Made by a program: the position numbers and the translations under genes
Notes under the pieces: model-generated
Told to the model about the DNA's origin: nothing
The model's database searches: none
What the model saw: only the letters and a program-made list of their open reading frames with translations
Shown: one piece after another, positions 54,092 through 63,049 of the stretch
Position numbering within the stretch: the stretch's first letter is position 1
Layout: every line of letters begins with the position of its first letter
From: Serinicoccus profundi
Lineage (GTDB): Bacteria > Actinomycetota > Actinomycetes > Actinomycetales > Dermatophilaceae
Assembly: GCF_008001015.1 (NCBI RefSeq)
Contig: NZ_CP042862.1
Location: 2,666,001-2,730,000 of the forward strand
Direction of reading: 5' to 3'
Length of the DNA: 64,000 bases

Positions 54092-56874
54092 GCGGTGAGC
54101 TCCGAGTTCAACTCGTCGAGAAGATCGCCAGCGCGGTTTCCGAGGTCGCGGATGGCACCGTCGAGGCCTCCCCTGTCAGTGAAGGGCGTCCGGTCGAGGT
54201 CGTCCACGGAGATACCGGCAGACGACGCAATCACGCCAACCATACGGTCCAGCCACCACCTCTCCAAGGGCGAGAACTCGGTACCTGCCTGCTCCTGCTG
54301 AGCCAGCCATGCGGCATACCGCTCTTGGACGCGGGCAGCATACGGGACCAGCTCGTTGTCGAGGCCGACGGTATAGCGGAGCAGTGACACCAGGTCGGTG
54401 AGGGTGTGCCGGTCGCTGCGTCGCACCCGGTCTGCGTCGACGGCCTCGTAGGCGTGCCAGATGATGTCGGGTGTCCAGTTGTGCGGGGGGCGAGCGATGC
54501 GGTCGGCCAGTTCCTGGATGTCGGCGAAGGCTATCCGGCGCTCCTTCGCCTCGGTGGCGAGCTGGATCGCGGTGATCTCGTCGCGGTGGTCGAGCAGGTA
54601 CTGCATCCAGGACTCCACAACGGACTTCGCTCGGCTCGGGTCGACGACTCCATGTGCATCGAGGAGCACGTCGATGCCCTCGTCGATCAGTCGGTCGTGC
54701 GTGGCGCGTAGCTCCAGGATGCGGTTGCGTAGCTCGGGGTTCGCGGCAACTGGCTCGACAGCACGCTCGATCAGTTCCCGGCGTGCGGACTCTGGGTCAG
54801 CGGCGCCCTCCAGCACCTTGGCCTGGGTGTCCGGATCCACCGCGTCCACGAGCCCGCGGACGATGGCTCGCACGGAGCCGCCAGCGACCTCGTCCAACTC
54901 CTCCCGCTCTTCCGGTGTGAGCTGGAGCTCCAGCTTGGTCAAGCGCGAGGCCAAAGTGGCGGTCTCGTCCTCGGTGAGCGTGAGCGTGGCGGCCTTGTCG
55001 AGCAGCTTCTTCAGCGACACGCCCTTCTCGCGGTTCAGCGGCGGATCCACAAAGTCATGCTCAGTGACCCCGACCGCGTCGACGATGACGAAGCGGGTCT
55101 TGGCCGACGCGTCAGGGGTGACGGACTGAAAGTCTGCTGGAGCGATAGTGCGGGCACCACGGCCCTTCATCTGCTCGAAGTACTGAGCCGAGCGGACGTC
55201 CCGCATGAACATCACGCACTCCAGCGGCTTCACATCGGTACCTGTTGCGATCATGTCCACCGTCACCGCGATCCGCAGAGACGGCGAGGTGCGAAACGCC
55301 TGTAGTTGCCTCTTGGGGTCACGGGCGGTGTAGGTGATCTTGGCGGCGAAGTCGTTGCCCTTTCCGAAGACCTCGCGCACGGTGGTGACGATCTCCTCCG
55401 CGTGGGGGTCGTCCTTAGCGAAGATCAGCGTCTTGGGGACGGTGGAACGGCCTGGGAAGATCTCGGTGAAGAGCCTGTCGCGGAAGGTCTCCAAGACGAG
55501 CCGGATTTGGTTCTTCGCGGTCACCGCGCGGTCGAGCTGCTTGTGTGTGTACTCGAAGTCCTCCTCGATCGCCTCGAGCCGCTGCTTACGGGTGCGCCGA
55601 TCCACCTTGGGGACGATGGTTCCCGCCTCGATCTTGCCGCCCTGCTCGCTGATCTGCGTGCGGATCCGGTAAAGGTCGAAGTCGACGTTGACGCGGTCGG
55701 CGACGGACTGCGGGTAGGTGTACTCCGACACTAGGTTCTGCCGGAAGAACGCGAAGGTCTGCTTGCCAGGAGTTGCGGTGAGCCCGACGACGTGGGCGTC
55801 GAAATACTCCAGTACGCCTCGCCATACCCCGTAGATCGAGCGGTGCGCCTCATCGACGATGACCAGGTCGAACGCCTCCGGCGGCAACGCCGCCGAGTAG
55901 GTGACGGAGACCGGAGCATCCGGGACGAAGTCGTCCAGGTTCTGATCGTCACCCTCCGTGACGTCCTTCCCACCGAGAACCGAGTAGACACGTTGGATGG
56001 TCGAGACCACGACATCCGACGAGCCGAGCATCCCCGCGCTGGTGAGCTTGTCCACGTTGTAGAGCTCGGTGAAGCGTCGTCCGTCGCCCGGCGTGCGGTA
56101 GTTTTGGAACTCGGCGATAGTCTGCTCGGCCAGGTTGTTGCGGTCCACAAGGAAGAGGACGCGGCGGAAACCTCCGAACTTCAGGAGCCGGTACGCCGTG
56201 GTGACAGCCGTGAAGGTCTTGCCTGCACCGGTGGCCATCTGGACAAGCGACCGGTCGAAGTGCTGGTCAGCCAAGCTCTTCTCGATGCCTTTGATCGCAG
56301 TGATCTGCGCAGGTCGAAGCGGGCGCTCGTCCAGAAGTGGGAGATGGTGGACCTTGGCTCGCCAAGTGGGCTTGTCCGGGTCGGCCTCGGCATCACGGAC
56401 GATCTGGGCCAGCGTGGAAGGCTTGGGAAAATTGAAGAGGCGCCGGGCCCGCGGCTCAGGGTCATAGCCATTGGTGAAGTGCGTCTCGGTCCCGCTGGCC
56501 TCGAAGACGAACGGCAGACGCTCGTCGACCGTCACCGCGCGCAAACGTGTCTCGGCTGGGAGGCCTGACGCATACATCGCAGACTGCCACTCCACCCCAG
56601 ACAGGGTCATACCCGCCGGCTTGGCTTCGATGACACCGACGACCTGCTTGTCGACATACAGCAGGTAGTCGGCCCTGCCATGCCCCTGCTTCATCACGAC
56701 CTCGCGGCAGGCGACGCCCTCGGAGGCGAAAAGGTTGAGTGCCTTCCTGTCCTGCACCGACCAACCGGCATCATCGAGCTGGCGATCGATGAGCACGCGC
56801 GCACGCTGCTCCGCCGCCAGCCTCGGGTCGTCATTACCGGTATTCACTGGTCGCCAGCCTAGCCATTGGCTCAC
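54088..56874 (-). CDS. hsdR: Type I restriction endonuclease subunit R
   Basis: A 928-residue translocase-nuclease. The N-terminal PD-(D/E)XK site is in GRADYLLYVDKQVVGVIEAK (near 65-85). Helicase motif I MATGAGKTFTAV is near 212, motif II DEAHRSIYGVW near 341, and motif VI region FEQMKGRGARTI near 575. A C-terminal EcoEI-type domain ends the protein. It moves DNA past the methylase complex and cuts at a distance. First gene of a four-gene operon; no frame damage is seen. Confidence 0.93.
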   Translation of the reverse strand: MSQWLGWRPVNTGNDDPRLAAEQRARVLIDRQLDDAGWSVQDRKALNLFASEGVACREVVMKQGHGRADYLLYVDKQVVGVIEAKPAGMTLSGVEWQSAMYASGLPAETRLRAVTVDERLPFVFEASGTETHFTNGYDPEPRARRLFNFPKPSTLAQIVRDAEADPDKPTWRAKVHHLPLLDERPLRPAQITAIKGIEKSLADQHFDRSLVQMATGAGKTFTAVTTAYRLLKFGGFRRVLFLVDRNNLAEQTIAEFQNYRTPGDGRRFTELYNVDKLTSAGMLGSSDVVVSTIQRVYSVLGGKDVTEGDDQNLDDFVPDAPVSVTYSAALPPEAFDLVIVDEAHRSIYGVWRGVLEYFDAHVVGLTATPGKQTFAFFRQNLVSEYTYPQSVADRVNVDFDLYRIRTQISEQGGKIEAGTIVPKVDRRTRKQRLEAIEEDFEYTHKQLDRAVTAKNQIRLVLETFRDRLFTEIFPGRSTVPKTLIFAKDDPHAEEIVTTVREVFGKGNDFAAKITYTARDPKRQLQAFRTSPSLRIAVTVDMIATGTDVKPLECVMFMRDVRSAQYFEQMKGRGARTIAPADFQSVTPDASAKTRFVIVDAVGVTEHDFVDPPLNREKGVSLKKLLDKAATLTLTEDETATLASRLTKLELQLTPEEREELDEVAGGSVRAIVRGLVDAVDPDTQAKVLEGAADPESARRELIERAVEPVAANPELRNRILELRATHDRLIDEGIDVLLDAHGVVDPSRAKSVVESWMQYLLDHRDEITAIQLATEAKERRIAFADIQELADRIARPPHNWTPDIIWHAYEAVDADRVRRSDRHTLTDLVSLLRYTVGLDNELVPYAARVQERYAAWLAQQEQAGTEFSPLERWWLDRMVGVIASSAGISVDDLDRTPFTDRGGLDGAIRDLGNRAGDLLDELNSELTA

Positions 56875-56987
56875 ATGCAGGCTTCTGCGCGTCGCTCTTT
56901 ACACATCAGGGGCCTACGTGATCCGCGCCAACTCTCGACGGGAGCCTTGAGTAGCGAGCTCACCCCGCCGGCTCAGGCTCCGTGCGA

Positions 56988-57362
56988 TCAGCCCGGGTTA
57001 CCGATGTCCGGGTGCGGGTGCTCGTCCTGGCTTAGGTGGTCGCCCTCGGCGCCGTCGACCGCCCCTCGGATGAGCCGGCGAACCTCTCGTAGCGTTAGCT
57101 TCTCGGAACCGCACCATGCCAGCGCCACTTGCGTCTGCAGTCCCTCTTCCGCGGTCAACGACCGAAGAGCTCGCCCTGCTCGCTGCTCGTACTCGGCTAC
57201 CGCAGCGTCACGCTCGGCCAGAGCCGCGACCACCGCCGCGCCCAACCGGGCCAGCCGCCGCTCCTTCTCGGCCTGCTCCTCGCGCGCCTTCGCTCGAGCC
57301 TGCCGAGCCCGGAGCCGCGCCTGCTGCCTGCGCGCCTGCTTCTGCACCGCGGACCTCCTCAT
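56988..57362 (-). CDS. Small basic coiled-coil protein, unknown
   Basis: A protein of about 124 residues. An Arg/Lys/Gln-rich first half (RRQQARLRARQARAKAREEQ) likely forms a long charged helix. The second half, VALAWCGSEKLTLREVRRLI, looks folded. No known domain. It sits between the restriction operon and the recombinase trio; an upstream ATG at 57386 is an alternative start. Probably part of the mobile region. Confidence 0.5.
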   Translation of the reverse strand: MRRSAVQKQARRQQARLRARQARAKAREEQAEKERRLARLGAAVVAALAERDAAVAEYEQRAGRALRSLTAEEGLQTQVALAWCGSEKLTLREVRRLIRGAVDGAEGDHLSQDEHPHPDIGNPG

Positions 57363-57386
57363 CGACTTACTCGGCACCTTCTGCAC

Positions 57387-57743
57387 ACCTGAAGCGGATG
57401 CCCCTGCCCCAGGGACTCACCGCCCGCGCCGACTCGACCCTCCCCGACGCTCACGTGCCCAGCACGCCTCGCGCAGACTCATCGATCTTGAGCCGAGCCC
57501 GTTCCACGCGAGCTCAGCGATCCTGAAGCTGACCAAATCCGCCCCGCTCATGTCCCACACACCTCTTGCATTGCCGGGCCAAGCGGGCATTATCGCGTCA
57601 GAAGTCACACGGGGGGGGGTGGTCTGCGGATTAGTAGACGCCCGCAAGCCCCCAGGTGTGGTTCTTGACCAGGGACGCGCGGTTGGGTGTAACATCAGGC
57701 GCAACATCCAAGCCTCTACGGCAACGACAGATCGGCGGTCCTG
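57387..57743. other. Gap upstream of the recombinase trio
   Basis: 357 bases without a secure gene. A 44-codon minus-strand frame (57417-57551, MSGADLVSFRIAELAWNGLG) is protein-like but unsupported. A run of nine G lies at 57611-57619. The AT-richer stretch 57660-57740 probably holds the promoter and one end of the mobile element, but no terminal repeat is obvious. Confidence 0.4.
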
Positions 57744-58874
57744 ATGGTCGAAGTGCCGGGTTCGGCCGGACTGGTCCTCGTCGCCGGGGTGGCCCACCTG
57801 GACGAGGAGGGCGCCGTCTTCGAGGCGATGCTCACCGGGTGGGGACGCCAGCAGCAGTCGCGCTTGCTGGGTGAGAAGACCATCACCGACAGGGTGCGGC
57901 TGGTACGCCGCTTCACCGAGTTCGCCGGCTCCTACCCGTGGGCCTGGGGCCCTGGCGACGTGGAGGACTTCACCGTCTCCCTGGCCACCGGGCAGGCTCG
58001 TCGCTCGCCCTCGACGATCCGCGGCTACCACCTCGGGCTGCGGATGTTCTGCGACTACCTCACCGACGCCCGCTACGGGTGGACCACGCAGTGCCGCGAC
58101 CGGTTCGCCTCGGTCCCCACGCAGGTCTGCCACGAGTGGAACACGGTGGCGCACCTGAACGAGTACGAGGGCCGACCCGCACGGCGTCCGCTCACCTACG
58201 GGGAGCTGCAGGACCTCTTCGACCACCTCGACGCCCAGGTCGAACGGGCCGCGTCCTCGGGCCGCAAAGGCGCGCTGAGCGCGCTGCGCGACGCGCAGGT
58301 CTTCAAGACCGCCTACGCCTTCGGGCTACGACGCAACGAGCTGTGCCGCCTCGATCTGGCCGACCTGCGGCCCAACCCGCACGTGCCCCGATGGGGCACC
58401 TACGGGTCGATCCACGTGCGCTACGGCAAGTCCGTGCGCGGCGGCACCCCGCGCCGCCGCACCGTCCTGGCCGTCCCCGAGTTCGACTGGGCCATCGAGG
58501 GGATGAGGCAGTGGGTGGAGCAGGCACGGCCACGGTTCCGCGCGGACGACCATCAAGCGCTGTGGGTCACCGAACGGCACACCCGGGTCTCGCTGCGCCA
58601 CTTCGACGCCCGCTTCGCCGCAGTGCGCCACGAGGTGGGCCTGGACCCTGCGCTGTCGCTGCACTGCCTGCGCCACTCCTACGTGACGCACCTGATCGAG
58701 TTCGGCTACCCCGAACGGTTCGTCCAGGAACAGGTCGGGCACGCCTACGCCTCGACCACCGCCATCTACGCCTCGGTCAGCAACGACTTCAAGGACAAGG
58801 CCCTCAAGACCGCCCTGGCCCGCGTCTACGCCCCCGAGCAGAAGGAGGACCCGCTGTGCCCGTCCGCACCGTGA
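57744..58874 (+). CDS. Tyrosine recombinase/integrase, Tn554 TnpA-like
   Basis: A 376-residue integrase. The N-terminal SAM-like DNA-binding region is at about 30-130. Catalytic residues: Arg in FGLRRNELCRLDLADL near 195, His-x-x-Arg in LHCLRHSYVTHLIEFG near 307, the GH dipeptide near 331 and the Tyr in TTAIYASVSNDF near 342. All are intact. First of three overlapping genes; the size and partners fit a Tn554-like element. Confidence 0.9.
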   Translation: MVEVPGSAGLVLVAGVAHLDEEGAVFEAMLTGWGRQQQSRLLGEKTITDRVRLVRRFTEFAGSYPWAWGPGDVEDFTVSLATGQARRSPSTIRGYHLGLRMFCDYLTDARYGWTTQCRDRFASVPTQVCHEWNTVAHLNEYEGRPARRPLTYGELQDLFDHLDAQVERAASSGRKGALSALRDAQVFKTAYAFGLRRNELCRLDLADLRPNPHVPRWGTYGSIHVRYGKSVRGGTPRRRTVLAVPEFDWAIEGMRQWVEQARPRFRADDHQALWVTERHTRVSLRHFDARFAAVRHEVGLDPALSLHCLRHSYVTHLIEFGYPERFVQEQVGHAYASTTAIYASVSNDFKDKALKTALARVYAPEQKEDPLCPSAP

Positions 58875-59191
58875 TCGAGTGGAACCTGCGAAAGGTGATG
58901 GCCACCCATGGCATGTACCAGACCTCCGACCTTGTGCCCCTGCTGGCCGAGCGCGGGGTGCACCTGTCCCGCGAGCACGTCTACCGTCTCGTCGCCCGGA
59001 CCCCGCAACGACTGAACATGGACGTCCTGGCCGCGCTGTGCGAGATCCTGGACTGCGAACCCAACGACCTGCTCATCCCCACCGTCGTCGAGGACAAACC
59101 GGCGAGGACAGCAGGCGGAGAGACCGGCCCCGGCATCGGCGACCTGCGCCCGATCCGCGCCCAGGTACGACGCCCACCGACCGACGCATGA
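58856..59191 (+). CDS. XRE/Cro-type HTH protein of the recombinase trio
   Basis: A 111-residue protein: WNLRKVMATHGMYQTSDLVP, LLAERGVHLSREHVYRLVAR, LNMDVLAALCEILDCEPNDL. This is a Cro/C1-like helix-turn-helix. GTG start inside the end of the integrase gene (19-base overlap); its stop overlaps the third gene. It may correspond in position to TnpC of Tn554 and control directionality or expression (inference). Confidence 0.78.
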   Translation: MPVRTVIEWNLRKVMATHGMYQTSDLVPLLAERGVHLSREHVYRLVARTPQRLNMDVLAALCEILDCEPNDLLIPTVVEDKPARTAGGETGPGIGDLRPIRAQVRRPPTDA

Positions 59192-60651
59192 GCCCCCGGG
59201 CACGGCTGCCACGCCAGGACTGCGCGCACTGCGGACGCCAGGAACGCTGCACCCGGGTAGTCCTCGAGCAGCCGGTCTGCCCACGCTGCGCCCTACGGGT
59301 CGCCCGGGCGGCCCAGCCCTGCCCCGGGTGCGGGCAGGTCAAGGTGCTCGCCTTCTACGACGCCCAGCGTCGACCGGCCTGCGCGACCTGCACCGGTAAC
59401 GACCCGGTCTACGCCTGCGTCGACTGCGGGCGGGAGGACTCACCCTTCGGCCGGCAGTGCGGCCCCTGCGCCTTGAACCAGAAGGCCACCGCGCTGCTGT
59501 CCGCCCCTGGCGGCGGCATCCACCCCCAGCTGCAACCGGTGTACGACGCCCTCACCTCCGGGCCGCGGCCTCAGTCCACCCTGTACTGGTTCACCCGCTC
59601 CACCGGCCCGGCCGTCCTGGCAGCGATGGCCCGCGGCGAGGTCGAGATCTCCCACGCCACCTTCGAGGCGATGCCGGCGAACAAGCCCAACAACTATCTG
59701 CGCGACCTGCTCACCGCCCTCGGTGTCCTCCCGCCCTTCCACGCCGACCTCGAGCGCGTCACCCCCTGGCTGCACCAGGTCCTGGACACCCTGCCACCCC
59801 AGCAGGCCGAGGTGCTCAACCGGTTCGCCCGCTGGCAGGTGCTGCGCCGGCTGCGGCGCGCCGAACAGCACGGGAGACTCACCCACGGCGCCATCTCAGC
59901 CGCCCGGGCCACCCTCGTCGTCACCGCCCGGTTCATGAACTGGCTCACCGAGAACGGCCTCGACCTGACCGACCTCTCCCAGCATGATCTGGACCGGTAC
60001 GCCGAGCAGCACCGGGCTCGGGCCGTCGCGCTACGGCCGTTCCTGGCATGGTGCCTCCGCACCGGTCTTCAGACGGAGCTGTCCCCGGTCCACCGTGCCG
60101 AGGCTCAGCCGGCGGTCAGCCTGGCCGACGAGGACCGGTGGGCACACGTCCATCTCTTGCTTCACGACGACACGACCCGCCTCTACGCCCGCATCGCAGG
60201 ACTCTTCGTCCTCCTCTACGCCCAACCAGTGGCCAGGGTCTGCCGGATGCGCACCGACCAGATCACCCTCCACGACGACGGGGTCGTGACCGCCACCTTC
60301 GACACCTTCGACATCGAGCTGCCCGACCCGCTGGGCCACCTCGTACGCACCCACCTGGCCCGCCGCGGGCAGGCCTCCTACGCCAGCGGGACGGACGTCT
60401 GGCTCTTTCCCGGCGGCATCCCCGGCAAGCACCTAGCCACGGAGAACGTCCGCTCTCAGCTCGTCGCGCGCGGCATCCAACCGTTGGCCGCCCGTAACGC
60501 CGCCATGTTCCAGCTCGCCGCGACCATGCCGACCCCGATCCTGGCCGAGGTTCTGGGCCTGGCGCCCAACACCGCCAGCCGGTGGGCCGCCCTGGCCTCA
60601 CGAGGCTGGAGCGCCTACACCGCTCAACGCGACGCCCACCTCCGACGCTGA
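59188..60651 (+). CDS. Zinc-ribbon recombinase-like protein with no catalytic tyrosine
   Basis: A 487-residue protein. Six CxxC pairs at 12/15, 31/34, 45/48, 65/68, 77/80 and 91/94 would form three zinc ribbons. The rest is arranged like a tyrosine recombinase: a SAM-like segment (RFMNWLTENGLDLTDLSQHD) and a catalytic-like domain (IAGLFVLLYAQPVARVCRMR, QPLAARNAAMFQLAATMPTP). At the usual HxxR, GH and Tyr positions it has LAAR, GL and Trp, so strand cleavage is unlikely. ATGA overlap with the HTH gene. It may be a structural partner of the integrase (inference). Confidence 0.72.
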   Translation: MSPRARLPRQDCAHCGRQERCTRVVLEQPVCPRCALRVARAAQPCPGCGQVKVLAFYDAQRRPACATCTGNDPVYACVDCGREDSPFGRQCGPCALNQKATALLSAPGGGIHPQLQPVYDALTSGPRPQSTLYWFTRSTGPAVLAAMARGEVEISHATFEAMPANKPNNYLRDLLTALGVLPPFHADLERVTPWLHQVLDTLPPQQAEVLNRFARWQVLRRLRRAEQHGRLTHGAISAARATLVVTARFMNWLTENGLDLTDLSQHDLDRYAEQHRARAVALRPFLAWCLRTGLQTELSPVHRAEAQPAVSLADEDRWAHVHLLLHDDTTRLYARIAGLFVLLYAQPVARVCRMRTDQITLHDDGVVTATFDTFDIELPDPLGHLVRTHLARRGQASYASGTDVWLFPGGIPGKHLATENVRSQLVARGIQPLAARNAAMFQLAATMPTPILAEVLGLAPNTASRWAALASRGWSAYTAQRDAHLRR

Positions 60652-60701
60652 ACCTGCCGACTTTCCCGTTGCACCCCAAACTCAGGGACGGTTCAGTCAA
60701 G

Positions 60702-60711
60702 ACTGTACAGT
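60702..60711 (+). promoter_or_regulatory. Candidate CmtR operator
   Basis: ACTGTACAGT, a perfect 10-bp palindrome, 8 bases before the cmtR start and within TCAAGACTGTACAGTTCA. ArsR/SmtB regulators bind such sites over their own promoters; assignment is by position. Confidence 0.6.
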
Positions 60712-60718
60712 TCAGCGC

Positions 60719-61069
60719 ATGCTAACTACTTCTTCCCGGCTGGACGCGATGCATCGGATCGGCCGCGCGCTGGCAGATCCGACGCGGGCGCGGATCCTGC
60801 TGTCGCTGCTCGAACGTCCTGCCTATCCTGCTGGTCTTGCCCAGGACCTCGGTCTGACGCGGCCCAACGTGTCCAACCACCTGACCTGCCTGCGCGACTG
60901 TGGCATCGTGGTGGCCGAACCGCAGGGACGTCAGACCCTCTACGCGATCGCCGACCCGCACCTCACCAACGCGCTGCTCGCCCTGGTCGAGGTGACCCTC
61001 GCCGTGAACGAGGACGCCCCGTGCCTGGATCCCCAGTGCCCCGTCGCCAGCTGCGAGGTCAGCCGGTGA
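60719..61069 (+). CDS. cmtR: ArsR/SmtB-family cadmium/lead sensor
   Basis: A 116-residue winged-helix repressor very like mycobacterial CmtR. The recognition region is GLTRPNVSNHLTCLRDCGIV. Cys57, Cys61 and Cys102 fall at exactly the numbers of the Cd/Pb ligands in M. tuberculosis CmtR. It should release DNA when cadmium or lead binds. Stop and next start overlap as GTGA, so it controls the transporter. The start is given by ATG 60719; the palindrome 60702-60711 is the likely operator. Confidence 0.9.
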   Translation: MLTTSSRLDAMHRIGRALADPTRARILLSLLERPAYPAGLAQDLGLTRPNVSNHLTCLRDCGIVVAEPQGRQTLYAIADPHLTNALLALVEVTLAVNEDAPCLDPQCPVASCEVSR

Positions 61070-61662
61070 TCCTCACCACGGTCCTGCAGGCGATCGGGCT
61101 GTTCATGGCCACCAACATCGATGACATCATCGTTCTTTCCCTGTTCTTCGCCCGAGGCGCCGGCCAACGGGGCACCACCACCAGGATCGCGCTGGGGCAG
61201 TACCTGGGGTTCGCCGGCATCCTCGGTGCTGCGCTGCTGGTCACCTGGGGAGCCGGGCTCGTCCTGCCATCCAGTGCCATTCCCTACTTCGGACTCATCC
61301 CCCTGGCGCTCGGAATCTGGGCGGCCTGGCAGGCCTGGCGAGGGGACGGTGACGACGACGACGAGAAGGTCGAAGGCAAGAAGGTCGGCATCCTGACTGT
61401 CGCCGCCGTCACCTTCGCCAACGGCGGAGACAACATCGGTGTCTACGTCCCGGTGTTCCTGAACGTCGGCACGGCAACCGTGATCCTCTTCTGCGTCGTG
61501 TTCCTGCTGCTCGTCGGCGTGCTGGTCTTCCTCGCCAGGTATGTCGCGACCCGCCGGCCTATCGCCGAGGTGCTCGAGCGGTGGGAACACGTGCTCTTCC
61601 CGATCGTCCTGATCGGCCTCGGCATAGCCATTCTCGTCAGCGGCGGCGCATTCGGACTCTGA
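61066..61662 (+). CDS. cadD: CadD-family cadmium resistance transporter
   Basis: A 198-residue, five- to six-helix membrane protein. TTVLQAIGLFMATNIDDIIV is the family's Asn-Ile-Asp-Asp segment. FANGGDNIGVYVPVFLN repeats an acidic site, and ILFCVVFLLLVGVLVFLARY is a helix. The GTG at 61066 overlaps the cmtR stop and gives a natural N-terminus. It exports or excludes cadmium. Confidence 0.9.
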   Translation: MILTTVLQAIGLFMATNIDDIIVLSLFFARGAGQRGTTTRIALGQYLGFAGILGAALLVTWGAGLVLPSSAIPYFGLIPLALGIWAAWQAWRGDGDDDDEKVEGKKVGILTVAAVTFANGGDNIGVYVPVFLNVGTATVILFCVVFLLLVGVLVFLARYVATRRPIAEVLERWEHVLFPIVLIGLGIAILVSGGAFGL

Positions 61663-61742
61663 CAACCGGCCACCCACCGGGTTGGACAAGGATCTGAGCG
61701 AAACGTCGCCCCAACGCGACCTGTACCTCGCACCGCGTGCCG

Positions 61743-62054
61743 CTACGAGGCTGATGCCTCGGACAGCGCTGCGACGAGCTGCTCTACGGTCGGCGACCCG
61801 GCCAGACCCTCCGGCGTGCGATACAAGCGGCACGACAACGCCACCGGTGCTGCCGACTCAGCGAAGGGATCCACACCGTCGATCAGCACCGAGGGTGAGC
61901 CCGAAAATCCGTAGAACTCCGCAATGTCCGGCGTGTCCACGGCAATGCGCTCCACCTCGACGACCCCACCGTGAACCCGCAGTGCCTCACGCAGACGCGC
62001 CTCTGCCGGCTTCCAGTGAGGGCACCCGTCGAAGTAGAGGAACTGCACATTCAT
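61743..62054 (-). CDS. Small thioredoxin-fold protein
   Basis: A 103-residue protein: NVQFLYFDGCPHWKPAEARL at the start, then VDTPDIAEFYGFSGSPSVLI, a thioredoxin cis-Pro-like PSVLIDG. A single Cys sits in the DGCPHW motif, as in small thiol proteins that travel with metal- or mercury-resistance genes. The ATG at 62054 is chosen because upstream sequence is not protein-like. Convergent to cadD. Confidence 0.72.
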   Translation of the reverse strand: MNVQFLYFDGCPHWKPAEARLREALRVHGGVVEVERIAVDTPDIAEFYGFSGSPSVLIDGVDPFAESAAPVALSCRLYRTPEGLAGSPTVEQLVAALSEASAS

Positions 62055-62218
62055 CCGCTCATCATCCCCCACCCCCCTCACGCACCGGAGACCGGCGGGC
62101 AGTTTGATCCGCCCCAAGCGCCCTTATAAAGACACGTTCCAATAGGGCTGTCCACCAGTACAGGTATATCGTTGGCACGATCAACGTCCCCTACCGCGGC
62201 GGCCCGTCGGAGGCGCTC

Positions 62219-62677
62219 ATGGAGACCACGGAAAGCGGCGCCCCCAGGGGTGGGCGCGCTCCCACCGCTCCCCGGAAACCGGGGCAGACCATCCAGTGCG
62301 GGTGGTGCGGGACAAAGGTGCCGGTGCCACCTCGCGGACGCGTCCCGAAGTGGTGCTCCAGCTCCTGCCGCCATCGCGCCTGGGAGCAACGCCGCGCCGC
62401 TGACGCCGGTCTCGCAGCGGTTGAAGTCGTCGACCGCGTGGTCGAGGTCGTGCGAGTTGAGAAGGTCGTCGAAGAGAGGCGGGTGCAGGTGGCCGTGCCC
62501 CGGACGCCCCGCTCTGCCAGGGAGTGGGTCGACGTACTGAGCCGGCTCGAATGGGCGCTCGGAAGCAACCGCATGGACCTCGAGGATCTAGCCGAGATCG
62601 AACCGCCTCTGGCCCGGGTGATCGCTGCCTACCACGCACGCAGCGACAAGCTCCATCGCCGCGAGAGTCGTTGGTAG
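62219..62677 (+). CDS. Zinc-finger-like protein, unknown function
   Basis: A 152-residue protein. Cys pattern CGWCGTKV...KWCSSSCRHRAW (near 27-55) resembles a small zinc finger of HNH- or FCS-type. The middle is Val/Glu-rich (VVDRVVEVVRVEKVVEERRV), probably a helix, and the rest is helical. No family recognised. Likely part of the mobile region. Confidence 0.6.
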   Translation: METTESGAPRGGRAPTAPRKPGQTIQCGWCGTKVPVPPRGRVPKWCSSSCRHRAWEQRRAADAGLAAVEVVDRVVEVVRVEKVVEERRVQVAVPRTPRSAREWVDVLSRLEWALGSNRMDLEDLAEIEPPLARVIAAYHARSDKLHRRESRW

Positions 62678-63049
62678 CCACCTCCCCGGCATTGATCCGA
62701 GAGGGCGCTGTGGCTCCGTCGGCGCTGTCCAACCATCTCCCGTCGTCCTGGGTGTGGCTCGCACGCGGCGTGAGCGCCATGACCCGAGCGGGCTCGCGGC
62801 AGATGAGTGCGCCACCACACGAGTTGGGCAACACGTGCTGTGCCAGTGCGCCGCGGACAGCTTCCCGCCTGCCTGGCGGCCGGTGGTTCTATGCCAGGGC
62901 CAGGGAGGCCTCAGCGGGCCGCATCACATGTGCACTGGCAAAGGTTGCGAGGCGACACGTGCCACAGCTTGCACTCCCTCACTTGACGATTTCCGACCTC
63001 TCATGAGGTAAGGTTTCGTCAAGCCAACCTCACCGCAAGGAGCCATGCC
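62678..63049. other. Gap with nested palindromic operator
   Basis: No convincing gene in 372 bases. At 62982-63023 a nested palindrome has outer arms CTTGACGA / TCGTCAAG and inner arms ACCTC-TCAT-GAGGT, overlapping a plausible -35 box TTGACG. It is a good candidate for the binding site of the XRE regulator downstream. The site AAGGAG (63037-63042) serves the next gene. Confidence 0.6.

Noticed and set aside
58879-59190. The 590-codon version of the zinc-ribbon protein
   Set aside because: The extra N-terminus overlaps the HTH gene and is Arg/Pro-rich; ATG 59188 overlaps the HTH stop and starts the natural sequence.
62754-63011. An 85-codon plus-strand frame
   Set aside because: Odd composition, no ribosome site, and it overlaps the palindromic operator of the next operon.
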